A stretch of DNA of 47,837 nucleotides. It comes from Clostridia bacterium (GTDB lineage: Bacteria > Bacillota > Clostridia > Oscillospirales > Acutalibacteraceae). Within the stretch, counting starts at the first letter, position 1. Each line of letters opens with the position of its first letter. The position numbers and the translations under genes are program-made. Under the pieces are notes generated by a model. The model had not been told where the DNA came from and did no database searches. It saw only the letters and a program-made list of their open reading frames with translations. Positions 33,916-41,300 of this stretch are shown in pieces. The DNA is taken from the NCBI GenBank assembly GCA_017936615.1, contig JAGBFF010000095.1:1-47837 (forward strand), read 5' to 3'.

Positions 33916-35187
33916 ATGTTTATTGATAAAGCGGTCATCCGCATCAAGGCGGGCAACGGCGGTAACGGCGCGGTTGCTTTTCATCGTGAAAAATTTGTGA
34001 TGGCAGGCGGACCCGACGGTGGCGACGGTGGTCGCGGCGGCAACGTGGTGTTTGTGGCGCAGGATGGCAGCAATACATTATCGGATTTCCGCTATAAGCG
34101 CAAATTTACTGCACCGGTCGGTGAGCAAGGTAAGAGCAACCGCTGCCACGGTAAGGCGGGCGAGGATCTTATCATTCCCGTACCGCGCGGCACGCTGCTG
34201 TATGACAATCAGACGGGCCGTCTGATGGCGGATATGTCGGGCGATGAGCCGTTTGTCGCCGCAAAAGGCGGCCGCGGTGGCTGGGGTAATGCGCATTTTG
34301 CCACCGCGACGCGTCAGGTGCCGCGGTTTGCCAAACCCGGCACACCGGGCGAGGAATATGAGATCCGTCTTGAGCTGAAGCTGCTGGCAGACGTGGGTTT
34401 GGTGGGCTTCCCGAATGTGGGTAAATCGACGTTGGTCTCTGTGGTCAGCGAGGCGAAGCCGGAGATCGCCAACTACCACTTTACCACCATTACACCGGTA
34501 CTTGGTGTGGTGCGCGTGGATCAGGGCGCGTCGTTCGTGATGGCGGATATTCCCGGTATTATCGAGGGTGCCAGCGAAGGCGTCGGCTTGGGCCACGAAT
34601 TTTTGCGGCACGTGGAGCGCTGCCGTTTACTGGTACACGTCGTCGACGTTGCCGGCAGCGAAGGACGCGATCCGTTGGAGGATCTGGATACCATCGCGCG
34701 GGAGCTGGAGCGCTTCGATCCCGAATTGGCAAAGCGGCCAATGCTGGTTGCGGGGAATAAGTGTGATCTGGCAACCGATGAGCAGCTCGCGGTGTTTGAG
34801 GCGGAAATGCAGAAACGCGGCTTGGAATATTTTCCGTTGATGGCGGCGATCGCGCACGGTACGGATGCACTGGTACAGCGCTGTGCCGCGTTGCTTGCCG
34901 AGCTCCCGCCGATGCGTGCGTTTGAGGCGGAGCCGGTGCCGTTGGTCGATGTGGATGCTGTGGGTGATCGCGAGGTGCGGATCGAGGAGCACGACGGCGT
35001 GTTCTTTGTCGAGGGCGAGTGGCTGCTTAAGCTGCTGCAAACGGTGGATCTGCAGGATCCCGACGGGCTGCAGTATTTCGAGCGCGTGCTGCAGTCGAGC
35101 GGCGTGATCCGTCGACTGGAAGAGGCTGGTGTGCAGGAAGGCGACACCGTGAGTATCTACGATCTGGAATTTGATTTTGTGAACTAA
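33916..35187 (+). CDS. obgE: GTPase ObgE/CgtA
   Basis: A 423-residue GTPase that binds the large ribosomal subunit and is linked to stress response and growth control. Gly-rich Obg domain (about 1-157; GGDGGRGGNV and AKGGRGGWGN). G domain with GFPNVGKSTL (G1), the switch TTITPVLG, DIPGIIEGA (G3) and NKCDL (G4). C-terminal OCT domain (about 345-423). Start ATG 33916. mrnC follows 13 bp later. Confidence 0.96.
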   Translation: MFIDKAVIRIKAGNGGNGAVAFHREKFVMAGGPDGGDGGRGGNVVFVAQDGSNTLSDFRYKRKFTAPVGEQGKSNRCHGKAGEDLIIPVPRGTLLYDNQTGRLMADMSGDEPFVAAKGGRGGWGNAHFATATRQVPRFAKPGTPGEEYEIRLELKLLADVGLVGFPNVGKSTLVSVVSEAKPEIANYHFTTITPVLGVVRVDQGASFVMADIPGIIEGASEGVGLGHEFLRHVERCRLLVHVVDVAGSEGRDPLEDLDTIARELERFDPELAKRPMLVAGNKCDLATDEQLAVFEAEMQKRGLEYFPLMAAIAHGTDALVQRCAALLAELPPMRAFEAEPVPLVDVDAVGDREVRIEEHDGVFFVEGEWLLKLLQTVDLQDPDGLQYFERVLQSSGVIRRLEEAGVQEGDTVSIYDLEFDFVN

Positions 35188-35200
35188 CGGAGGCGAGACG

Positions 35201-35611
35201 ATGGAACGGTTATGTCCCATGTCGGTGGATCTGCATACGATCAGCCCGCTGAACCTCGCTTTTGTGGGAGACGGCGTGTACGAACTGATGGTGCGTGAGC
35301 GATTGGTCAGCATGGCGGGGCGCCCAAACAAAGAGCAGCACCGTCTGGCAGTGCAGCAGGTGCGCGCGGAGGCGCAGGCGGAGGCACTGGATAAGATCTA
35401 TCCGCACCTGACAGAGCAGGAGGAAGCGATCTATAAACGAGGCCGCAACGCCCACACGGCACGCTCTGGTAGCGATTACCACAAAGCAACAGGACTGGAA
35501 TCGCTGTTCGGATATTTGTACCTGTCGGGGCAACTCGACCGCGTTCGCGAATTGTTTGCACTGACTTTGGAAGAAAACGAAAGAAAAACCCAAAAAGGCA
35601 TTGACAAATGA
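35201..35611 (+). CDS. mrnC: Mini-ribonuclease III
   Basis: A 136-residue endonuclease that trims the ends of 23S precursor rRNA. It is an RNase III catalytic domain without a dsRNA-binding domain, which is the mark of this family. Seen: NLAFVGDGVYELMVRE with the catalytic acids, RGRNAHTARSGSDYHKATGLESLFGYLYL. GGAGG precedes ATG 35201. The acpP promoter starts inside its 3' end. Confidence 0.93.
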   Translation: MERLCPMSVDLHTISPLNLAFVGDGVYELMVRERLVSMAGRPNKEQHRLAVQQVRAEAQAEALDKIYPHLTEQEEAIYKRGRNAHTARSGSDYHKATGLESLFGYLYLSGQLDRVRELFALTLEENERKTQKGIDK

Positions 35612-35629
35612 GGCAAATATGAATACTAT
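35601..35629 (+). promoter_or_regulatory. acpP promoter
   Basis: Perfect TTGACA (35601-35606), 17 bp, TACTAT (35624-35629). The -35 lies within the last codons of mrnC. No FapR-like palindrome was seen. Confidence 0.8.
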
Positions 35630-35677
35630 TTTGGTATAGGGTATTTGCCTACAGTTTTTTGGAAGGATGATAGTTGT

Positions 35678-35905
35678 ATGGTTCTCGAAAAGGTAAAAAT
35701 GATTCTTGCCAACCAGTTTGACGTTGAGGAAGATACGATCACTCCCGAGACGAACATTCAGGAAGACCTGGGTGCCGACTCGCTGGACGTTGTCGATATG
35801 CTGATGTCCTTGGAGGACGAATTCGATGTGGAGATCCCGGATGAGAAGATCGAAACGATGCGCACCGTCGCGGACGTTGTGACCTACATCGAAGAGAATC
35901 AGTAA
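35678..35905 (+). CDS. acpP: Acyl carrier protein
   Basis: A 75-residue acidic protein that carries the growing fatty-acid chain on a phosphopantetheine arm. The attachment serine is S35 in EDLGADSLDVVDMLMSLEDEF. Start ATG 35678 with GGAAGGATG; the frame upstream to 35645 is leader. It is single, with its own promoter and terminator, away from other fab genes. Confidence 0.95.
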   Translation: MVLEKVKMILANQFDVEEDTITPETNIQEDLGADSLDVVDMLMSLEDEFDVEIPDEKIETMRTVADVVTYIEENQ

Positions 35906-35911
35906 AAACCG

Positions 35912-35943
35912 GCGCTTCGCACAGTGTGTACGAAGCGCTTTTT
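35912..35943 (+). terminator. acpP terminator
   Basis: An 8-bp stem GCGCTTCG/CGAAGCGC (35912-35919 with 35931-35938), 11-nt loop and TTTTT. It is shorter than the other terminators, so read-through into the ACT gene is possible. Confidence 0.7.
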
Positions 35944-35963
35944 AACAGGAAAGGATGAGTAGT

Positions 35964-36395
35964 ATGGCGATACAGCAGTTGACCGTTTTTGTGGAGAACA
36001 AGCCCGGCGCGTTGGTCGGTATCACCGACACACTGGCGGCGCACGAGATCAATATTCGCGCGCTGTCAATTGCCGAGACGGAGGATTTCGGTATCCTGCG
36101 TCTGATCGTTAATGACAACGAGGCCGCCTGCAAAACGCTGGAGGCGGAAGGGTATCTGTTTAAAATGACCGATATGGTCGGCGTCAAGATCGGCGACGCC
36201 CCCGGCAAGCTGTCCAAAGCGTTGGCTGTGTTGGGCGGAGAGGGTATCAATCTTGAATACCTGTATGCGTTTATGACCCGCACCGAAAAGCACGCATACG
36301 TAGTGCTGCGTGTGCAGGACAATGCCAAGGCAGAAGCGGCGTTGGAGGCCGCGGGGTTCCATCTCATCACCGATGCCGATGTGAAGAAGCTATAA
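35964..36395 (+). CDS. Tandem ACT-domain protein
   Basis: 143 residues made of two ACT domains (about 1-68: LTVFVENKPGALVGITDTLA...INIRALSIAET; about 69-143: VGVKIGDAPGKLSKALAVLGGEGINLEYLYAF). ACT domains bind small ligands, often amino acids. Free-standing double-ACT proteins of this type often sit near phenylacetate-CoA ligase genes; none is present here. The role is therefore unassigned. Start ATG 35964 with AAGGA 8 bases upstream; the ATG at 35955 overlaps that site. Confidence 0.85.
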   Translation: MAIQQLTVFVENKPGALVGITDTLAAHEINIRALSIAETEDFGILRLIVNDNEAACKTLEAEGYLFKMTDMVGVKIGDAPGKLSKALAVLGGEGINLEYLYAFMTRTEKHAYVVLRVQDNAKAEAALEAAGFHLITDADVKKL

Positions 36396-36405
36396 TATGG
36401 TAATT

Positions 36406-36441
36406 AAAACCCGCTGTTTGGATTTCCAAACGGCGGGTTTT
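36406..36441. terminator. Bidirectional terminator between the ACT gene and the XRE gene
   Basis: A 16-bp stem (36406-36421 with 36426-36441, one wobble) with an ATTT loop. Confidence 0.85.
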
Positions 36442-36442
36442 C

Positions 36443-36676
36443 TTATGATTTCGTGTTAAAAATTTCTTCGTAGGTGGCGCCTAAAATTTTTTGCAGTAAA
36501 ATAATTTCGTCGGGATAAAGATGTCGTTGCCCCACCTCAATTTTGGCAACAGAACTCCGCGTGATATCGCATCCTTCCAACTGCATTTTGGATGCGAGGG
36601 TGTCCTGTGTTATTTTGGCGCGTATTCGGAGTTTTCGGATGTTTTCACCTATCCGTTTTTCAACGATCGGGTTCAT
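36443..36676 (-). CDS. Small XRE-family transcriptional regulator
   Basis: A 77-residue Cro/CI-type protein that is almost wholly one helix-turn-helix domain: IGENIRKLRIRAKITQDTLASKMQLEGCDITRSSVAKIEVGQRHLYPDEIILLQKILG, with the second and third helices in TQDTLASKMQ...TRSSVAKIE. Start ATG 36676 with AAAGGTGG; the frame extends to 36709 but lacks a site there. It is divergent from a decayed SLOG-like gene. Inverted repeats lie in the region between them, so autoregulation is likely. Codon use is more AT-rich than its flanks, suggesting an acquired pair. Confidence 0.82.
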   Translation of the reverse strand: MNPIVEKRIGENIRKLRIRAKITQDTLASKMQLEGCDITRSSVAKIEVGQRHLYPDEIILLQKILGATYEEIFNTKS

Positions 36677-36725
36677 ATCGCACCCACCTTTGCCAGTTTT
36701 TGCGCTCATTTAAGAGCAAAACCCT

Positions 36726-36769
36726 TTGACAATATTATAGGTGGGTGCTATGATATTGATGCACCTATA
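36726..36769 (+). promoter_or_regulatory. Promoter with operator-like inverted repeat
   Basis: Perfect TTGACA (36726-36731), 17 bp, TATGAT (36749-36754) with an extended TGC. An inverted repeat TATAGGTG (36736-36743) / CACCTATA (36762-36769) brackets the -10. In addition, GGTGGGTGC (36740-36748) recurs on the opposite strand at 36680-36688, by the XRE gene ribosome site. A minus-strand TATAAT (plus 36734-36739) may serve the XRE gene. These sites are plausible operators for that regulator. Confidence 0.65.
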
Positions 36770-36804
36770 TAAGTGCAATCAAAACAAAAAGCAGGGAACC
36801 GGTT

Positions 36805-37179
36805 GTGACGGTAACGTTTTTTGGGCATGCGGATGCGCCGGATACCATTCGAGTAAACGTAGAGATGATGTTAAGAAAATTGATCAAAATTCACGGAACG
36901 CTGCAATGTTATGTGGGGTGCAACGGACGTTTTGATACCATTGTTCAACAATGCCTTTTGCGATTGCGTGAAGAATACCCTCAGATCCGGTATGCCATGG
37001 TTTTGACACGATTATCAACAAACGCGTCGGTGGTAGATGGGATAGGATACGAAAACACAATTTTTCCAGAATGTTTAGATCGTGTGCCGCCGAAATACGC
37101 TATTGACAAACGAAACCGGTGGATGATGGAGCGGCAAAATTCAAATCAATTGCGGAAAAGAAAGGAACAGAGTGATTGA
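36805..37179 (+). pseudogene. Decayed SLOG-like nucleotide-binding protein gene
   Basis: The open frame (GTG 36805, 124 residues) begins like a known group of clostridial SLOG/Rossmann-like proteins: TVTFFGHADAP, then YVGCNGRFD and IRYAMVLTRLS, then DRVPPKYAIDKRNRWMM. In intact relatives that last motif continues with a serine-aspartate loop and a Gly-Gly-Ala-Ala helix. Here the reading frame changes right after it. A different frame (from about 37130) reads GAAKFKSIAEKKGTE, the expected next helix, and a third frame then reads VIDLL. The central loop is therefore deleted and the 3' end frameshifted. It is probably non-functional, though a shortened product cannot be excluded. It faces the XRE gene across a shared control region. 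Confidence 0.6.
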
Positions 37180-37213
37180 TTTACTACAAGTGCACATCGA
37201 AGAGATATAAAAA

Positions 37214-37245
37214 CTACGGGCGGCAACTTGAGTTACCGCCCGTAG
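37214..37245 (-). terminator. pckG terminator
   Basis: A 10-bp stem (37214-37223 with 37236-37245, core ACGGGCGG) followed on the minus strand by TTTTTATAT. Confidence 0.8.
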
Positions 37246-37257
37246 GTGTTGTGCGAA

Positions 37258-39033
37258 TTATTTCAGGTTTGCCTTCAGAGTTTCCAGTTCCTCGTTCAGC
37301 TTTGCAGGGAGCTTATCACCGAACTTGGCGTAGAACTCTTCGATACCGGCGATCTCGGCACGCCACAGATCCTTATCAACCTCGAGAATGGACTTCAGGG
37401 TCTCGATGTCGAAATCCTTCAGGCCTTCAATATTGATATCCTCGGCGTTGGGAACGTAACCGATGGCGGTCTCTTCCGCGTCGGCTTTGCCCTCGCAACG
37501 GCTGACGATCCAGTCAAGCACGCGCAGGTTGTCACCGAAGCCCGGCCAGATGAAGTGGCCTTCGTCGTCGGTACGGAACCAGTTGACGTTGAAGATCTTC
37601 GGAGCTTTGTCGCCCAGCTTTTTGCCCATCTCGATCCAGTGAGCCCAGTAGTCGCCCATGTGATAGCCGCAGAACGGCAGCATCGCCATGGGATCGCGGC
37701 GGACAACGCCGACAGCGCCGGTCGCGGCAGCGGTGGTCTCGGACGCCATGATGGAGCCTACGAACACACCGTGATCCCAATCGCGGGACTGGTACACCAG
37801 CGGAGCAGTCTTGGCACGACGGCCGCCGAAGATGATCGCGGAGATTGGCACGCCGACAGGCGAGTCAAACTCGGGGGAGATGCAGGGGCAGTTCTGCGCC
37901 GGAGCGGTGAAGCGGGAGTTCGGATGAGCGCCCTTGCTGCCGTCGGTGCAATCCCAGATCTCGCCCTTCCAGTTGCGGGCGTTCTTCGGAGGATTCTTAT
38001 CCATGCTCTCCCACCACACGGTGTTGTCATCCAGATTGTTGACAACGTTGGTGAAGATGGTGTTCTTCTGGGTGGAGATCAGCGCGTTGGGGTTGGACTT
38101 CATGTTGGTGCCGGGTGCCACGCCGAAGAAGCCGTTTTCGGGGTTGCACGCCCACAGGCGACCGTCTTCGCCGATGCGCATCCAAGCGATATCGTCACCG
38201 ACACGCCAAACCTTGTAGCCTTTTTCACGGTACAGCTCCGGCGGGATCAGCATCGCGAGGTTGGTCTTGCCGCAAGCAGACGGGAACGCTGCTGCAACAT
38301 AGGTGGTCTTGCCTTCCGGATTTTCCAGACCGAGGATCAGCATGTGCTCAGCGAGCCAGCCTTCCTTGCGGCCGAGGTTGGAGGCGATACGCAGCGCGAA
38401 GCACTTCTTGCCCAGCAGCACGTTTCCGCCGTAGCCTGAGTTGACCGAGATGATGGTGTTGTCCTGCGGGAAGTGGCAGATATACCGCTTCTCCTCGTCG
38501 ATGTCGCACTTGCAGTGCAGGCCGCGGATCCAGTCGTTGGAATCGCCCAGAGCCTCGTACACCTGCTTGCCCATACGAGTCATGATCGCCATGCTGATGA
38601 CGACGTAGATGGAGTCGGTCAGCTCGATGCCGTATTTAGCAAACGGCGAGCCGACAGGACCCATGGAGTAGGGGATGATATACATCGTACGGCCTTTGTA
38701 TGCACCGCGGGCGATGTTGTACAGCAGATCATACGCTTCGGCGGGAGCCATCCAGTGGTTGGTCGGACCGGCATCCTCTTCCTTTTCGGAGCAGATGAAG
38801 GTGCGGCCCTCCACACGCGCCACGTCGTTCAGAGCCGACAGGTGCAGGTAACAGCCGGGCAGTTTCTCCTCGTTGAGCTTCTTCAGCTCGCCGGTGCGGC
38901 AGCCTTCTGCGCGCAGTTCCTCAAGCTGCTCGTGGGAGCCGTCGATCCACATAATGCGATCGGGCTGGGTCAGTTCGACCTTTTCCTGGATCCAGGCAAG
39001 GACCGAGGGGTTGGTGGTCAATGCGTTTGTCAT
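37258..39033 (-). CDS. pckG: Phosphoenolpyruvate carboxykinase (GTP)
   Basis: A 591-residue enzyme interconverting oxaloacetate plus GTP with PEP, CO2 and GDP. It is of the GTP type, not the ATP type common in many Firmicutes. Signature: the P-loop FPSACGKTNLAM with the reactive cysteine (about 255-266), plus PNPENGFFGVAPGT-type and GGRRAKTAPLVYQS segments and the N-terminal PYSMGPVGSPFAKYGIE. It may serve anaplerosis or succinate fermentation; that role is inference. Start ATG 39033 with AAAGGAG. Own promoter and terminator. Confidence 0.95.
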   Translation of the reverse strand: MTNALTTNPSVLAWIQEKVELTQPDRIMWIDGSHEQLEELRAEGCRTGELKKLNEEKLPGCYLHLSALNDVARVEGRTFICSEKEEDAGPTNHWMAPAEAYDLLYNIARGAYKGRTMYIIPYSMGPVGSPFAKYGIELTDSIYVVISMAIMTRMGKQVYEALGDSNDWIRGLHCKCDIDEEKRYICHFPQDNTIISVNSGYGGNVLLGKKCFALRIASNLGRKEGWLAEHMLILGLENPEGKTTYVAAAFPSACGKTNLAMLIPPELYREKGYKVWRVGDDIAWMRIGEDGRLWACNPENGFFGVAPGTNMKSNPNALISTQKNTIFTNVVNNLDDNTVWWESMDKNPPKNARNWKGEIWDCTDGSKGAHPNSRFTAPAQNCPCISPEFDSPVGVPISAIIFGGRRAKTAPLVYQSRDWDHGVFVGSIMASETTAAATGAVGVVRRDPMAMLPFCGYHMGDYWAHWIEMGKKLGDKAPKIFNVNWFRTDDEGHFIWPGFGDNLRVLDWIVSRCEGKADAEETAIGYVPNAEDINIEGLKDFDIETLKSILEVDKDLWRAEIAGIEEFYAKFGDKLPAKLNEELETLKANLK

Positions 39034-39090
39034 GATTGGGTACTCCTTTCATTGGATAAAAGTAAAAAGCTCCAATTTCTCCCTAATAAC

Positions 39091-39118
39091 ATTATACCTA
39101 AAATCCGAGCAAATTCAA
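39091..39118 (-). promoter_or_regulatory. pckG promoter
   Basis: Minus strand TTGAAT (plus 39113-39118), 16 bp, TATAAT (plus 39091-39096). Confidence 0.65.
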
Positions 39119-39157
39119 GCGTCAAATGAGAATATTTCTTAAAATGTACAAAGAAAA

Positions 39158-39187
39158 TGTCCGAAGGGGCAGAAGCAACTTCGGACA
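39158..39187 (-). terminator. Terminator of ywlE-rimI-tsaD
   Basis: A 9-bp stem TGTCCGAAG/CTTCGGACA (39158-39166 with 39179-39187), followed on the minus strand by TTTTCTTTG. Confidence 0.75.
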
Positions 39188-39195
39188 CAGGAGCT

Positions 39196-40200
39196 TTATT
39201 CGATCGGCAGGGTCGCGCAAGCGTTGAGGTCGGTCGAGGCGAGATGCCCCGCAAGGAATTCGTAATAGCCTTGTGAACCGACCATCGCGGCGTTGTCACC
39301 GCACAGCGGCAGCGGCGGCACATACAGCGTGATCCCGCGAGCCGCGCATTCACGCTCCATTTGCGAGCGTAGCCCCGAATTGGCGGAAACACCGCCCGCC
39401 AACGCGATCACACGGTCACCCGTTTGTTCGGCGGCCGCCAGCGTGTGGGAGCAGAGGATGTCGCACACCGTTCCCTGAAATGACGCGCACAAATCATTCA
39501 ACGGCAAGCTTTCGCCGCGCTGTTCCGCTTTGTGAAGCAGATTAATGACAGCCGTTTTGAGTCCCGAAAAGCTGAAATCAAACGGCGAGCCGTCCACGTG
39601 GGGGCGGGGAAGGGTAAACGCTGTTGGATCGCCGTTCTGTGCGGCGCGGTCAAGATGAACACCGCCGGGATACGGCATACCCATTGCGCGAGCCGCCTTA
39701 TCAAAGCATTCGCCGGCGGCGTCATCACGCGTGCGGCCGAGCACTGTAAAGCGCGTATAATCCTCCACGCGTACGATGTGTGTGTGACCGCCCGACACCA
39801 CGAGGCACAAAAACGGCGGTTTGAGGTCGGGATGCGCCAGATAATTGGCGGCGATGTGCGAGCGCAGATGGTGTACCGGAACCAGCGGTAGATTTGCTGC
39901 CTGCGCCAAACCCTTGGCAAAATTTACACCGACAAGCAGTGCACCAATGAGGCCCGGGGCATAAGTAACGGCGACCGCATCGATGTCGGTGAGGGTCAGA
40001 TTCGCTTCTTCCAACGCTTGCCGTGTGACACCGCTGACCGCTTCGGCGTGACGGCGGCTGGCGATCTCCGGCACAACACCGCCGTACAGGCGATGTTCGT
40101 CCGCCTGGGAAGCGATGATATTAGACAGCACCTCGCGGCCGTCACGCACAACGGCGGCGGCGGTCTCGTCACATGAGGATTCCAGTGCAAGAATGTTCAT
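39196..40200 (-). CDS. tsaD: tRNA N6-threonylcarbamoyladenosine synthase subunit TsaD
   Basis: A 334-residue ASKHA-fold protein that transfers the threonylcarbamoyl group to A37 of ANN-decoding tRNAs. Seen: LALESSCDETAAAVV at the N-terminus, the metal-binding VHHLRSHIAANYL, VSGGHTHIV, and the C-terminal AGGVSANSGLR and PLCGDNAAMVG. Start ATG 40200, 5 bp after rimI. The partners tsaB and tsaE, usually next to rimI, are not in the window. Confidence 0.95.
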   Translation of the reverse strand: MNILALESSCDETAAAVVRDGREVLSNIIASQADEHRLYGGVVPEIASRRHAEAVSGVTRQALEEANLTLTDIDAVAVTYAPGLIGALLVGVNFAKGLAQAANLPLVPVHHLRSHIAANYLAHPDLKPPFLCLVVSGGHTHIVRVEDYTRFTVLGRTRDDAAGECFDKAARAMGMPYPGGVHLDRAAQNGDPTAFTLPRPHVDGSPFDFSFSGLKTAVINLLHKAEQRGESLPLNDLCASFQGTVCDILCSHTLAAAEQTGDRVIALAGGVSANSGLRSQMERECAARGITLYVPPLPLCGDNAAMVGSQGYYEFLAGHLASTDLNACATLPIE

Positions 40201-40205
40201 AGGTA

Positions 40206-40652
40206 TCAACTCCGGGTGGGATAATAACTGTATAATACAGCGTCTTCGGTGGGGTGGGCGTAAAAATGAGGGCGAATGCCGTCCTCAACGAAGCCGAGCG
40301 AGCGGTACAAAGCGATAGCAGGGGCGTTTGACGCCCGAACCTCCAGGGTCAGCCGATATAGAGCAGCGGCCTGCTCTTTGGCAGCTTCCACCAACGCACG
40401 GCCGACACCTTGGCGGCGAAACGCAGGAAAAACGGCGACGTTTGCCACGAAGGCCTCGTCAACGATGTGATGACAGCCGAGATAGCCCGCCACCTCTCCG
40501 TCGCACAGCGCGACCAAGAACCGCGCAAGCGGATTTTTCAGTTCCTCGCGCAATGCATCTTCGCTCCACGGATCGGCAAAGCAACAAGCTTCAAGCGCGG
40601 CCAACGTTTGCAGGTGTGTCTCGTTCATTGACACGATCTGTATAACGCTCAT
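40206..40652 (-). CDS. rimI: Ribosomal protein S18-alanine N-acetyltransferase RimI-like
   Basis: A 148-residue GNAT acetyltransferase. The acetyl-CoA loop is FRRQGVGRALVEAA (about 78-91), preceded by VANVAVFP, and the C-terminal ALYRSLGFVEDGIRPHFY is typical of RimI, which acetylates the N-terminus of S18. Start ATG 40652 overlaps the ywlE stop as ATGA, with GGAG 5 bases away. Its place between ywlE and tsaD supports the RimI assignment over other GNATs. Confidence 0.9.
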   Translation of the reverse strand: MSVIQIVSMNETHLQTLAALEACCFADPWSEDALREELKNPLARFLVALCDGEVAGYLGCHHIVDEAFVANVAVFPAFRRQGVGRALVEAAKEQAAALYRLTLEVRASNAPAIALYRSLGFVEDGIRPHFYAHPTEDAVLYSYYPTRS

Positions 40653-41080
40653 AAAAACTCCTTGATATCCGCTACGAGCTGTGGCAGCGCTTCGATCAAT
40701 TGATCGCGGCATTCGCGGTAGGTGGCAAGATCTTGGCCGTATGGGTCGGCGATGCCGGCTCCGGGAACAAGAATATTTTCGGGGTCGACGCCGTACTGAA
40801 ATGCCAGCGTGACGCCGTGCTCCACCGACAGCGCAACAAAAATATCCGTCTCCGCCACGATAGCCGGGGTGATCTGACGCGAGCGAAGCTCGGAGACATC
40901 CACGCCGATCTCATACATTGCAGTGATAGCGTGCGGCGACGGCGGCACGCCGTCGGTCGTTGCCGTACCCGCACCGCTGACGGTGAGATCCAACCCTTCT
41001 TTGGCAAGTGCGTCGCGCAGTAATGCGGTCAGCATCGGGCTGCGGCAAATGTTTCCTGTGCACACACATAATACGTTCAT
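40649..41080 (-). CDS. Low-molecular-weight protein arginine/tyrosine phosphatase (YwlE-like)
   Basis: A 143-residue phosphatase with the CX5RS loop CTGNICRSP (residues 7-15) and the acidic DPYGQDLATYRECRDQL near the end; it also has CVCTG with a second Cys, as in the family. Bacillus YwlE removes phospho-arginine; whether this one is arginine- or tyrosine-specific cannot be told from sequence alone. It is first in the operon, next to t6A genes; in other Firmicutes it often follows tsaC. GGAG precedes ATG 41080. Confidence 0.88.
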   Translation of the reverse strand: MNVLCVCTGNICRSPMLTALLRDALAKEGLDLTVSGAGTATTDGVPPSPHAITAMYEIGVDVSELRSRQITPAIVAETDIFVALSVEHGVTLAFQYGVDPENILVPGAGIADPYGQDLATYRECRDQLIEALPQLVADIKEFL

Positions 41081-41111
41081 AGCGCAAACTCCTTGACAGT
41101 AGTACGCCTCT

Positions 41112-41140
41112 ATTATAGCGAAATCCTATCAAACTTACAA
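41112..41140 (-). promoter_or_regulatory. Promoter of ywlE-rimI-tsaD
   Basis: Minus strand TTGTAA (plus 41135-41140), 17 bp, TATAAT (plus 41112-41117). Confidence 0.75.
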
Positions 41141-41241
41141 CACCCTTTTGCAAAAGTGCAAATTTCTCCGTCAGATTGCACAAAGAAAGTGCAAGAAAAC
41201 TGTCAAATCGTACAAACTTTTTGTGAGAAAAGGTTACAGGG

Positions 41242-41270
41242 TTGCAATATATTGAAATATATGGTATGAT
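41242..41270 (+). promoter_or_regulatory. Promoter of the serpin/stalk lipoprotein operon
   Basis: TTGCAA (41242-41247), 17 bp, TATGAT (41265-41270). A short inverted repeat ATGGT/ACCAT (41261-41265 with 41272-41276) spans the -10 and could bind a regulator. Confidence 0.7.
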
Positions 41271-41300
41271 AACCATACTAAGAAACAAGGAGGCATCACG

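Noticed and set aside
35630-35677. FapR operator before acpP
   Set aside because: The sequence after the -10 has no palindrome like the known FapR site.
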